Origin: Cryobacterium shii
GTDB taxonomy: Bacteria; Actinomycetota; Actinomycetes; Actinomycetales; Microbacteriaceae
Assembly (NCBI RefSeq): GCF_004402595.1
Contig: NZ_SOFY01000077.1
Span: 90,668-154,667 of the forward strand
Length of the DNA stretch: 64,000 nt
Direction of reading: 5' to 3'
The translations under genes were made by a program, and so were the position numbers. Each line of letters opens with the position of its first letter. Position 1 is the first letter of the stretch. Shown here piece by piece: positions 29,723 to 37,442 of the stretch. A model generated the notes under the pieces. That model was not told the origin of the DNA. It searched no databases and saw only the letters and a list, made by a program, of their open reading frames with translations.

Positions 29723-29803
29723 CCAATTCGACGGAGATTTTGCCCGAAACGACCCCGAATGCCCTGATTTAGGGCATTTTCGGCAGAATCTCCGTCGAAT
29801 TCG
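29723..29803. repeat. Palindromic repeat family A, copy 2
   Basis: 20-bp arms with one mismatch, 29725-29744 (beginning AATTCGACGGAGATTTTGCC) and 29782-29801. The centre is an inner perfect hairpin AATGCCCT/AGGGCATT. It lies between the 3' ends of the convergent oxidoreductase and LysM genes. The remaining bases of the 29625-29892 gap are G/C-rich low-complexity sequence with no ORF or motif I recognise. Confidence 0.8.
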
Positions 29804-29892
29804 TTCAGCGGCCGGCGGCTGGTGGGCCGGACGAGGGGCGGCCGGCGGTGGGTGCGGCGGGCGGCGGGTGCGGCGGCCGGTGGGCGGCGCTG

Positions 29893-30378
29893 CTAGCGGG
29901 TGGTGGTCCAGTCCAGGTTGATGACATCGCGGATGTAGATGTCCTCGCCGAGCCCCGACACCGACGGGTTCATCCGCAGCAGCTGCTGTACCGGCACGTC
30001 GAAACGCTGCGCGATCGCGAAGAAATCGTCTCCCTCGACCACGGTGTAGCTGAGCAGGTTGCCCGACCCGTCCCGGGTCGCCGCGCCCAGGGCGCCCGCC
30101 GTGGAGCCCAGGTCGTTTGCCGGGCCCTCGGGCAGCGGTTCGGCCGGGGCGGCCTCCGCATTGGGCGTGATGGTGGGCGCCGGTGCCGGCAGAGCAGGCG
30201 GGACCGGCACCGCAGCAGGAGTGGGGGTGGGTGTGGGCGTCGGCGTGGGCGTGACCGTCACGGTCGCCGTGACGACGGGTGCCGGCGCGGCGGCGCATCC
30301 GGCCAGGCCCAGCAGCGCAGCCGCCACTACCGTGATGCCGAGCCCACCGGCTGCCAGGCGACGCTGTGTGGAGCGCAT
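29893..30378 (-). CDS. LysM-domain lipoprotein
   Basis: 161 aa. A signal peptide ends in the lipobox GLAGC (Cys about residue 28). A Thr/Pro-repeat linker (TVTPTPTPTPTPTPAAVPVP) follows, then a C-terminal LysM module (LSYTVVEGDDFFAIAQRFDV, then PVQQLLRMNPS). It should be lipid-anchored on the outer face of the membrane and bind peptidoglycan. ATG 30378 has GGGGGGA upstream; the frame reaches 30414 but the earlier start adds nothing conserved. TAGACT further upstream is a possible -10 with a normal leader. Confidence 0.88.
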   Translation of the reverse strand: MRSTQRRLAAGGLGITVVAAALLGLAGCAAAPAPVVTATVTVTPTPTPTPTPTPAAVPVPPALPAPAPTITPNAEAAPAEPLPEGPANDLGSTAGALGAATRDGSGNLLSYTVVEGDDFFAIAQRFDVPVQQLLRMNPSVSGLGEDIYIRDVINLDWTTTR

Positions 30379-30438
30379 TTTCCCCCCAAGGTGAGCGCCG
30401 CGCGTCCCCCGCACGGCAGTGTCAGTCTAGGCCGCGGT

Positions 30439-31809
30439 TCAGCATTCGATGACGTTGACCGCCAGGCCGCCCTCGCTGGTCTCCTTGTACTTGGTCATCA
30501 TGTCCAGGCCGGTCTGGCGCATGGTTTCGATCACGGTGTCCAGGGAGACGAGATGGGTGCCGTCCCCGTGCAAGGCCAGCCGGGCTGCCGACACCGCGGT
30601 GGAGGCCGCGATCGCGTTCCGTTCGATGCAGGGCACCTGCACGAGGCCGCCGACGGGGTCGCAGGTCAGGCCCAGGTGGTGCTCCATCGCGATCTCGGCG
30701 GCGTTCTCCACCTGTCGCGGTGTGCCGCCGAGCACGGCGCAGAGGGCAGCGGATGCCATCGCGCAGGCCGATCCGACCTCGGCCTGGCAGCCGCCCTCCG
30801 CCCCGGAGATCGAGGCATTGGCCTTGACCAGCGAGCCGATCGCAACGGCGGTCAACAGGTAGCGACGGATGCCGGCGGCATCCGCCCCCGGTACGAACCT
30901 CAGGTAGTAGTGGCCGACCGCCGGGATGATGCCCGCGGCGCCGTTGGTCGGGGCCGTCACCACCCGCCCGCCGGAGGCGTTCTCCTCGTTGACGGCGAGG
31001 GCGAAAGCGTGCAGCCACTCGGTCGAGGTGTCGCGCTCCCGCTTCGGCAGCCGGTCATATTCTTCCAGCTGCATACGGACCGCGGCGGCCCGTCGCTTGA
31101 CCTTGAGCCCGCCGGGGAGCGTGCCGGTGGCCACGAGGCCGGCCTCCACGCAGACGTGCATCGCGTCCCAGATCGCGTCGAGGCCGGCCTCGAGTCCGTC
31201 GGCGCCGTGGATGGACTCCTCGTTGGCGCGGGCGACGTCGCAGATGCCGAATCCGTGCTCGTCGCACAGGGCCAGCAGCTCCGCGCTGGAGGAGAACTGC
31301 AGCGGCTGGGTCCGGGTCGTGCGGGGTCCCGCGGTGTCGCCGTCGCGGCGGATGAACCCGCCGCCGATCGAGTACCACGTCTCTTCGAACAGGGGCCGGG
31401 CATCCATGCCCCACGCCGTCAGGGTCAGCGCGTTCGGGTGGCCGGGCAGGCGGGTGCGCGGTTCGAAGGTGATGTCGTCCCGCGCCACCGGGATCTCGTG
31501 ACCGTGCAGCACCAGGATGGCGTCGGCGGGCAGGCCGGACCAGGCGGTGCGCACCGCGGCCGGGTCGCAGGTCTCGGGCCGGAGCCCGGCCAGACCGGCC
31601 AGGACGGCGTCGGGCGTGCCGTGGCCGAGCCCGGTCGAACCCAGCGAGCCGAACAGCGCACAGCTGATCCGGGTGACGAGGGGCAGCGTGCCCGAGTCGA
31701 GGAGGTGGTCGGCGAAGGTGCGGGCGGCCCGCATGGGGCCGACCGTGTGGGAACTGGAAGGGCCGATCCCGATGGAGAAGAGGTCGAGGGCCGACACGTA
31801 CGCTGTCAT
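30439..31809 (-). CDS. sdaA: L-serine ammonia-lyase (serine dehydratase), single-chain iron-sulfur type
   Basis: Converts L-serine to pyruvate and ammonia in the cytoplasm. The 456-aa chain has the beta domain first (YVSALDLFSIGIGPSSSHTVGPMRAA) and the alpha domain after it (GAAGIIPAVGHYYLRF and HHLGLTCDPVGGLVQVPCIE). The conserved Cys residues for the [4Fe-4S] cluster include the terminal NVIEC. Full length and intact. A -10 hexamer TACGAT precedes the ATG by 6 nt, so the mRNA is probably leaderless. Confidence 0.96.
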   Translation of the reverse strand: MTAYVSALDLFSIGIGPSSSHTVGPMRAARTFADHLLDSGTLPLVTRISCALFGSLGSTGLGHGTPDAVLAGLAGLRPETCDPAAVRTAWSGLPADAILVLHGHEIPVARDDITFEPRTRLPGHPNALTLTAWGMDARPLFEETWYSIGGGFIRRDGDTAGPRTTRTQPLQFSSSAELLALCDEHGFGICDVARANEESIHGADGLEAGLDAIWDAMHVCVEAGLVATGTLPGGLKVKRRAAAVRMQLEEYDRLPKRERDTSTEWLHAFALAVNEENASGGRVVTAPTNGAAGIIPAVGHYYLRFVPGADAAGIRRYLLTAVAIGSLVKANASISGAEGGCQAEVGSACAMASAALCAVLGGTPRQVENAAEIAMEHHLGLTCDPVGGLVQVPCIERNAIAASTAVSAARLALHGDGTHLVSLDTVIETMRQTGLDMMTKYKETSEGGLAVNVIEC

Positions 31810-31815
31810 CCGACC

Positions 31816-31821
31816 ATCGTA
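31816..31821 (-). promoter_or_regulatory. -10 element of a leaderless promoter for sdaA
   Basis: On the minus strand TACGAT is followed by 6 nt (GGTCGG) and ATG 31809. There is no ribosome site. On the opposite strand CAGGAT (31926-31931) lies 6 nt before the ATG of the divergent FAD oxidoreductase. Confidence 0.5.
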
Positions 31822-31937
31822 ACCGCGCCCCGCTCCCGGACGGCGTCAGGTCGGCGGATGGTCGTGCGCGCCGTGATCTGCACCGACGCGGCTCGGTCGC
31901 CGCCCACCATCCCGTCCGCGTCGGGCAGGATGGGGGC

Positions 31938-33113
31938 ATGGACGAGAACGTGGAGACCGTCGTCATCGGCGGCGGGGCGATGGGGTCGGCGACGGCGTGG
32001 CAGCTGGTCCGGCGGGGGCGCCCGGTCACCCTGCTGGAACGCTTCGAGCCGGGGCACCTCAACGGGGCCTCGCACGGCGCCTCCCGCAACTTCAACACCG
32101 CCTATGCTGACCCGACCTATGTCGGCATGCTCGCCGAGGCGTTGCCGCTCTGGCGGGAGCTGGAAGAGGAGACGGGCAGTGCGCTGCTGGCCCAGGTCGG
32201 AGTCGTCAACCACGGCGCGAACCCGGCGTTCGACCGGGTGGCGGAGGCGCTGACCGGCGCGGGGCTGGGGGCCGAGTTCCTGGTGCCGGAGGCCGCGGCC
32301 GAACGCTGGCCGGGCATCCGCTTCGATGGGCGGGTGCTGCACAATCCGGACGCCGGTCGATTGAACGCGGATGCCGCGGTGACCGCACTGCAGGCCGCGG
32401 CCGTCGCCGCCGGGGCTTCGGTCAGGCACGGCGTCCGGGTGCTGCGTCTGGACGTTCAGGGCGACGACCGGGTTCGCGTGACCCACGAGAACGGCAGCAT
32501 CACGGCCCGGCGCGTGGTCGTCACGGTCGGGGCCTGGACCAGCGGCCTGCTCGCGGGCGTGCTTGCGACGCCCCGCCTCACGGTGACGCAGGAGCAGCCG
32601 GCGCACTTCGCCCTGCGCGACACCACGCCGGCCGCGCTGCACCGGGCAGGGACCGAGTGGCCCGGCTTCAACCATGCGCCCGACCGGTCGGACCCGCGCT
32701 ACGCGTGGTGGTACTCACCGGTCTACGGCATGTACACCCCGGGGCAGGGGGTCAAGGCCGGCTGGCACGGCGTGGGCCCGGGGACCGACCCGGATGCGCG
32801 CAGCTTCCGCCCGGAGCCGGTGCAGCTCGCCGCCCTGCAGCGGTACGTGCGCGAGTGGCTGCCCGGCGCCGACGCCGACGTGCTGGAGCCGGTGACCTGC
32901 ACGTACACGACCACGGTCGACGAGGACTTCGTGCTCGACCGGGTGGGCCCAGTGATCGTCGGCGCTGGCTTCAGCGGACACGGCTTCAAGTTCACGCCGT
33001 CGGTCGGCCGGATCCTCGCCGACCTGGTCACGGGCGCCGCCCCCGCCCCGTCGCGCTTCGCCCTCAACCGCACGCCGAACGCGGGCCCCGGCGGCTGGCT
33101 CGCCCGCGCCTGA
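31938..33113 (+). CDS. FAD-dependent amine/amino acid oxidase (sarcosine oxidase / N-methyltryptophan oxidase-like)
   Basis: 391 aa. The DAO-fold dinucleotide motif is VVIGGGAMGSATAWQLVRRG at residues 8-27, followed by GASHGASRNFNTAY, typical of SolA/monomeric sarcosine oxidase. The C-terminal FAD-contacting block GAGFSGHGFKFTPSVGRILA is intact. Such enzymes oxidise N-methyl amino acids to H2O2 and an aldehyde. The substrate is unknown here, since the covalent-flavin Cys position of sarcosine oxidase is not evident. It diverges from sdaA; both could serve amino acid catabolism. Confidence 0.85.
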   Translation: MDENVETVVIGGGAMGSATAWQLVRRGRPVTLLERFEPGHLNGASHGASRNFNTAYADPTYVGMLAEALPLWRELEEETGSALLAQVGVVNHGANPAFDRVAEALTGAGLGAEFLVPEAAAERWPGIRFDGRVLHNPDAGRLNADAAVTALQAAAVAAGASVRHGVRVLRLDVQGDDRVRVTHENGSITARRVVVTVGAWTSGLLAGVLATPRLTVTQEQPAHFALRDTTPAALHRAGTEWPGFNHAPDRSDPRYAWWYSPVYGMYTPGQGVKAGWHGVGPGTDPDARSFRPEPVQLAALQRYVREWLPGADADVLEPVTCTYTTTVDEDFVLDRVGPVIVGAGFSGHGFKFTPSVGRILADLVTGAAPAPSRFALNRTPNAGPGGWLARA

Positions 33114-33155
33114 GCGGAGCCGCGCCTGAACGGACCCGCGGTGTCCGGCGTCGAC

Positions 33156-33236
33156 CCAATTCGACGGAGATTCGGCTCTAAAAACACGTTTCCGGCCTGT
33201 TTTGGGGCGATTTGGGCAGAATCTCCGTCGAATTCG
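33156..33236. repeat. Palindromic repeat family A, copy 3
   Basis: Perfect 15-bp outer arms (AATTCGACGGAGATT at 33158-33172 and its complement at 33220-33234) with a divergent interior of 47 nt. It lies at the 3' end of the FAD oxidoreductase gene, convergent with the YeiH-like gene, as copy 2 lies between convergent genes. Confidence 0.8.
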
Positions 33237-33254
33237 TTGGGGCGAAGGTGCGGG

Positions 33255-33374
33255 CAGGTGAGTCTCGGGCAGGACGGATGCGCCCCGGGAAGGGCGGCTG
33301 CGCCCCGGGAAGGGCGGCTGCGCCCCGGTCAGGACAGGTGCGCCACGGGAAGGGCGGCTGCGTCCCCGTCAGGA
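33255..33374 (+). repeat. 20-bp tandem repeat (minisatellite), six units
   Basis: Six imperfect 20-bp units of the type CGGCTGCGCCCCGGGAAGGG run from 33255 to 33374. Units 2-6 start at 33275, 33295, 33315, 33335 and 33355. The last unit contains the stop codon of the minus-strand YeiH-like gene (33369-33371). Copy-number change would alter only the 3' untranslated region unless it spreads into the last codons. Confidence 0.75.
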
Positions 33375-34370
33375 GAGCTGCACCGCCGCCAGCGCGAGCG
33401 CCGCGATCAGGGTCCAGGAGAGTAGGCCGACGGTCAGGGCGCGGCCGCCCGTGCGGGCGAGCGAGCGCAGGTTCACGGCTGCTCCAAGCCCGAAGAGCGC
33501 GGCGGCGAGCAGATACGTCTGAACGGTGTCCGCGGCGACGAGCACGGCATCGGGCAGCGGCGCGACCGTGCGCACGAGCACCGCAACCAGGAACCCGGCC
33601 ACGAACAGGGGCATGATCGGGGTGCGGCGGGTCGGGGCATCCGTCGCCGGGGCGCCCTGCTGCCGGAGTGCGTCGAGGCGGCGCTCCCGCAGGCCGACCA
33701 CCGCGACGAGCGGGGCGAGCATGAGCACCCGGGTGAGTTTCACGACCACGGCCACGCCCAGCGCGGCCGTCCCGGCGACCTTGGCGGTGGCGACCACCTG
33801 CCCGACGTCGTGCACGCCGGCGCCGACCCAGTGCCCGAATTGCAGGTCGGTCAGGCCCAGCGGATGCCACAGCAGCGGCAGCACGGCAATGGCGAGCGTG
33901 CCGCAGAGGGTCACCAGCGCGATCGGGGTGGCGGTCTCCTCATCCTTCGCCCTGACGACCCCGCCCACCGCACCGATGGCGGAGGCGCCGCAGACGGAGA
34001 AGCCGGTCGCGATCAGGAGCGGCTGATGCCCGGTCAGGCCGATCCGGCGGCCGAGCCAGAGGGTGCCCAGGAATGTGAGCAGCACGATGGCCACGGTGCT
34101 GAGGATGGTCACCCAGCCGAGGCTCGCAATGTCCACGAGGCTGAGCTTGAGGCCGAGCAGCACGATGCCCAGGCGCATGAAGCGGCTCGCGGCCAGGGAC
34201 AGGCCCGGGGCGAGGACCCCGGTCAGGGCCGGGCGGGCGACTGGGACGTTGCCGGCGACGATGCCGAGGACGACCGCGACCGTGAGGAGCGGCAGCGACG
34301 GGACCAGCGCGTGGACGGTGCCGGCGAGTACGGCGGTGGAGGCCGCGACGAGCACTCCCGGCAGCCACAT
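33369..34370 (-). CDS. YeiH/UPF0324-family putative sulfate exporter
   Basis: 333 aa, about ten membrane helices. The family hallmarks are LPLLTVAVVLGIVAGN, LGIVLLGLKLSLVDIASLGW, the re-entrant segment LLIATGFSVCGASAIGAVGGVV and GVHDVGQVVATAKVAG. Members are annotated as putative sulfate (or taurine-derived sulfonate) exporters, but transport has rarely been shown. I placed the start at ATG 34370 (MWLPGVLVAAST); the open frame to 34460 runs through a hairpin and is probably not translated. The 3' end lies in a tandem repeat. Confidence 0.85.
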   Translation of the reverse strand: MWLPGVLVAASTAVLAGTVHALVPSLPLLTVAVVLGIVAGNVPVARPALTGVLAPGLSLAASRFMRLGIVLLGLKLSLVDIASLGWVTILSTVAIVLLTFLGTLWLGRRIGLTGHQPLLIATGFSVCGASAIGAVGGVVRAKDEETATPIALVTLCGTLAIAVLPLLWHPLGLTDLQFGHWVGAGVHDVGQVVATAKVAGTAALGVAVVVKLTRVLMLAPLVAVVGLRERRLDALRQQGAPATDAPTRRTPIMPLFVAGFLVAVLVRTVAPLPDAVLVAADTVQTYLLAAALFGLGAAVNLRSLARTGGRALTVGLLSWTLIAALALAAVQLS

Positions 34371-34407
34371 TGCGCCAAGTTTACGGGCGGCGGCCCGTGC
34401 GCTCGGC

Positions 34408-34468
34408 GCCGAACCGTGAGAAAAGCCCCTCTCCCGGGCGGGAAAAGGGGCTTTGCTCACGGTTCGGC
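34408..34468. terminator. Long hairpin terminator between the desaturase and the YeiH-like gene
   Basis: 23-bp arms with one mismatch (34408-34430 and 34446-34468) around a 15-nt loop. The inner part AAAAGCCCCT...AGGGGCTTT looks like a Rho-independent terminator. The outer part GCCGAACCGTGAG / CTCACGGTTCGGC doubles the stem. It follows the minus-strand desaturase stop by about 40 nt and precedes the start of the next minus-strand gene, so it should end desaturase transcription. Confidence 0.7.
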
Positions 34469-34510
34469 GGGGCTTCGCGGCGGTCTCTGTGCTCGGGCTC
34501 CGCGGCAGGT

Positions 34511-35611
34511 CTAGCGGTGGTGGAACCGCGCGACCATCGGGCAGTCGAACGGGTCACGGGCGCCGAGGCCGACCTTGTTCAGGTAGGCGATCACGATGCC
34601 GTACGACTCGAAGAGCGAGGTCTCCGTGTAGAGGATATTGTGCGACTGGCAGTATTCCTTGGTGATTTCCTGGGCCTTGCGCAGGTGCGGCCGGGCCATG
34701 TTCGGGAACAGGTGGTGCTCCACCTGGTAGTTGAGGCCGCCCATGAACGTGTCCATGAAGGTTCCGCCGCGGATGTTGCGGGAGGTCAGCACCTGGCGAC
34801 GCAGGAAGTCGACCTTGCTCTCGTGTGGGAGCTGCGGCATGCCCTTGTGGTTGGGGGCGAAGGACGCTCCCATGTACACGCCGAAGACGGCCAGCTGCAC
34901 TCCGATGAAGGCGAACGCCATGCCCAGCGGCAGGAAGTAGAAGATCACGGCGACGTACAGCAGGATGCGCGTGGTGAGCATGGTGATCTCGAGCCAGCGC
35001 TTGTCGACCTTCTTGCGGCCGAAGACCGTCTTGAAGCCCTGCACGTGCAGGTTGAAGCCCTCGGCCATCAGCAGCGGGAAGAACAGGTAGCCCTGCTTGC
35101 GGGTGACGAAGGAGCCGACCCAGCTCACCTTGGCGGCGTCTTCTTCACGGAAGACGATGAAGTCCGGTTCGATGTCCGGGTCCTTGCCGATGACGTTCGG
35201 GTTGGCGTGGTGACGGCTGTGCTTGTTCATCCACCAGGCGTAGCTGATGCCGACGAACAGGTTCGCGAGGATGCGGCCGGCGGCATCGTTGGCCTTGCCG
35301 GACTGGAACACCTGCCGGTGCGAGGCCTCGTGGGCGAGGAACGCGAACTGGGTCAGGATGATGCCGAGAACGCCGGCGATGATGAGCTGGTACCAGCTGT
35401 CGCCGAGCAGGACGAAACCGGTTGCGGCCCCGGCGGTGGCCAGGATCAACATCGAAAAAACAAACCAGTAGAAACCGGTGGCCCGCTTCAGCAGGCCAAG
35501 ATTGCGCACGGTGTGCAGCAGCGATGAATACTCGGTAGTGGGGTTTTTCGAATCGCCACCCGGGCGAGTCTTGACAATGCGCACCGTGGGTGCAGCTGCA
35601 GCTTCCGACAT
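34511..35611 (-). CDS. Membrane fatty acid desaturase (acyl-lipid, front-end type)
   Basis: 366 aa. Three histidine boxes: HEASH (94-98), HSRHH (131-135) and QVEHH (296-300). The Q-x-x-H-H form of the third box is typical of front-end/linoleoyl-CoA-type desaturases and of the actinobacterial DesA3-like group. Four membrane helices lie in two pairs. It introduces double bonds in membrane acyl chains using O2, which raises fluidity in the cold (family knowledge). No ferredoxin reductase partner is adjacent. Start ATG 35611 has AAAGG upstream. The 181-bp A/T-richer upstream region with a palindrome suggests regulated expression. Confidence 0.92.
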   Translation of the reverse strand: MSEAAAAPTVRIVKTRPGGDSKNPTTEYSSLLHTVRNLGLLKRATGFYWFVFSMLILATAGAATGFVLLGDSWYQLIIAGVLGIILTQFAFLAHEASHRQVFQSGKANDAAGRILANLFVGISYAWWMNKHSRHHANPNVIGKDPDIEPDFIVFREEDAAKVSWVGSFVTRKQGYLFFPLLMAEGFNLHVQGFKTVFGRKKVDKRWLEITMLTTRILLYVAVIFYFLPLGMAFAFIGVQLAVFGVYMGASFAPNHKGMPQLPHESKVDFLRRQVLTSRNIRGGTFMDTFMGGLNYQVEHHLFPNMARPHLRKAQEITKEYCQSHNILYTETSLFESYGIVIAYLNKVGLGARDPFDCPMVARFHHR

Positions 35612-35792
35612 GAGGCCTTTGGTTGGTGTCTGGACTTCTCAGCCGGTGATGGAGCAAATACTCGCGAAACAGATATCTGTATCCTATGGGCGCAATCCCC
35701 TTGCGGGGGGTGTTTTCACACCTGTTTCCCAGTCGCTATATGCCATCGGCGGCATATGAAGGAGCTGCGGTTTCACCGAATCTGGTCGGGAA
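35612..35792 (-). promoter_or_regulatory. Desaturase upstream region with palindrome ACAGATATCTGT
   Basis: An unusually A/T-rich stretch for this genome. A perfect 12-bp palindrome lies at 35669-35680, directly upstream of the desaturase leader and followed on the minus strand by TTTCGCGAGTATTTG. A minus-strand TAGGAT/TACAGA series is available as -10. A regulator site at the desaturase promoter is inferred from position only. No ORF fits in this gap. Confidence 0.4.
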
Positions 35793-37403
35793 TCAGCGCC
35801 AGCCGGGAAGCCAGATGTGCAGCTGCCAGTACTGCAGAGACGTCTGGGTGCCGGTCCAGAGCGGGTAGAAGAAGGCGCTGACGACGGTGGCGGCGATCAG
35901 GAATGCCAGCACGAGCCAGCGGGCCTGGGCTGGCGCGGCATCCGGCGCCGCTGCACCTGGCGGGGCGGCATCCGTCAACGAGGCATCCGTCACCGCGGCA
36001 TCCGTCACGTCCCCGGAGGCGGCAGCAGGGGCGGCGTCCGTCGGGGCCAGGCGGAGGATGACGCCGATCACGAAGGTGAGGCCGAGCAGCAGGTACGGCT
36101 CGAACGTGATCGTGTAGAACTGGAACACCGTGCGGTTCAGATACATCAGCCAGGGCAGGTAGCCGGCGACCAGGCCCATCAGGATCAGGCCGACGCGCCA
36201 TTCCCGGTACCGGGCCAGACGGTAGACGAGGTAGAAGATCGCGGCCGTTGCCGCCCACCAGATCAGCGGGTTGGCGATCCCCGTTATCGCTTCGGAGCAG
36301 GTTCCGGTGCCGCAGCCGTTCTCGCCCAGCGAGGAGCCGCGGTAGTACATGCTGGTCGGCCGGATCATGAACAGCCAGGTCAGCGGGTTGGCCTGGTACG
36401 GATGCGGCGTGCTGAGGCCCACATGGTAGGTGTACGCGGCCACCTGGTAGTGCCAGAAGCTCTGCACCGTGCCCGGCACCCAGGCGAGGGCGCCCGTCCA
36501 CGCGGCCCCGGGGGAGGACGCCCAGTCGCGGTAGTACCCGCCGGCGGTCACGAACCAGCCGGTCCAGGCGACGAGGTAGGTGGCCACGGCGATCGGGACG
36601 GTCAGCAGAAAAGTGGCGGGTGCCTGCTTCAGCAGCGCGGCGCTCCACCAGAACGGGATTCCGGCCCGCCGCCGGGCGAGGGCGTCCACCACCACGAGGT
36701 AGACGCCGAATGCGGCCAGGAAGTAGAAGCCCGACCACTTGACGCTGCTGGTGAGGCCGAACGCCAGCCCCGCGGCGAGCAGCCAGGGCCGCCACCAGAG
36801 GGCCGGGCCCCAGCCGGGGTCGCGCCCGGCGTCCCGCTCTCGCGCCACCCGGGCGGCCAGCCGCCCGGCGTGCCAGTCCCGGTCGAGCAGCACGGCACCG
36901 AAACCGAGCAGGGCGAAGAACATCACGTAGTTGTCGAGCAGGGCCACCCGGGACATGACGATGGCGTTGCCGTCGATGGCGAACAGGAACCCGGCGATCA
37001 CGGCCAGCAGGGTCGACCCGAGGAGCCTCTTCGCGATCAGCATCAGCAGCACGACCGCCAGCACGCCGATCAGGGCGGTCATGATGCGCCAGCCCCAGCT
37101 GCTGTCGGGCCCGAAGGCCGCCATCCCCAGCGCGATCAGCCACTTTCCGAGCGGGGGATGCACCACGAACGACGGGGCGGTGAGGAAGATGTGGGTCTGG
37201 CCGGCCGCGAAGAGGGTATCCGCCTGGTCGGGCCAGGTCGATTCGTAGCCGTGGTTGAAAAGTGTCCAGGCATCCTTGACGTAGAAGGTCTCATCGAAGA
37301 CTAGCGAGTGCGGGCTGCCGAGGTTCCACAGGCGCAGAACCGCGGCCAGGATGGTCACCGCGAGGGGGCCGGCCCAGCGGAACGCGCGGTTAGTGAGGAA
37401 CAC
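35793..37403 (-). CDS. pmt: Protein O-mannosyltransferase (dolichyl-phosphate-mannose--protein mannosyltransferase, GT39)
   Basis: 536 aa, about 11 membrane helices. The first extracytoplasmic loop has SPHSLVFDETFYVKDAW with the catalytic D-E of PMT enzymes, and HPPLGKWLIALGMAAFG is equally diagnostic. The C-terminal four-helix block (YLPWLMYLNRTVFQFYTITF) matches mycobacterial and Streptomyces Pmt. It transfers mannose from polyprenyl-phosphate mannose to Ser/Thr of secreted proteins. The start is taken as GTG 37403, at leaderless distance from TACGAT. An Ala/Pro/Thr-rich insertion (about residues 450-500) has repeated TDA units. It may glycosylate the Pro/Thr-rich secreted proteins of this window (inference). 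Confidence 0.92.
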   Translation of the reverse strand: MFLTNRAFRWAGPLAVTILAAVLRLWNLGSPHSLVFDETFYVKDAWTLFNHGYESTWPDQADTLFAAGQTHIFLTAPSFVVHPPLGKWLIALGMAAFGPDSSWGWRIMTALIGVLAVVLLMLIAKRLLGSTLLAVIAGFLFAIDGNAIVMSRVALLDNYVMFFALLGFGAVLLDRDWHAGRLAARVARERDAGRDPGWGPALWWRPWLLAAGLAFGLTSSVKWSGFYFLAAFGVYLVVVDALARRRAGIPFWWSAALLKQAPATFLLTVPIAVATYLVAWTGWFVTAGGYYRDWASSPGAAWTGALAWVPGTVQSFWHYQVAAYTYHVGLSTPHPYQANPLTWLFMIRPTSMYYRGSSLGENGCGTGTCSEAITGIANPLIWWAATAAIFYLVYRLARYREWRVGLILMGLVAGYLPWLMYLNRTVFQFYTITFEPYLLLGLTFVIGVILRLAPTDAAPAAASGDVTDAAVTDASLTDAAPPGAAAPDAAPAQARWLVLAFLIAATVVSAFFYPLWTGTQTSLQYWQLHIWLPGWR

Positions 37404-37409
37404 CTGACC

Positions 37410-37415
37410 ATCGTA
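37410..37415 (-). promoter_or_regulatory. -10 element of a leaderless promoter for pmt
   Basis: TACGAT on the minus strand, then 6 nt (GGTCAG), then GTG 37403. There is no ribosome site. The divergent rsmI gene starts only 40 bp away; its GAGACT is 6 nt before ATG 37443, a weaker match. Confidence 0.5.
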
Positions 37416-37442
37416 GTGAGCCGGGGCTGCGAGACTGGGAGC

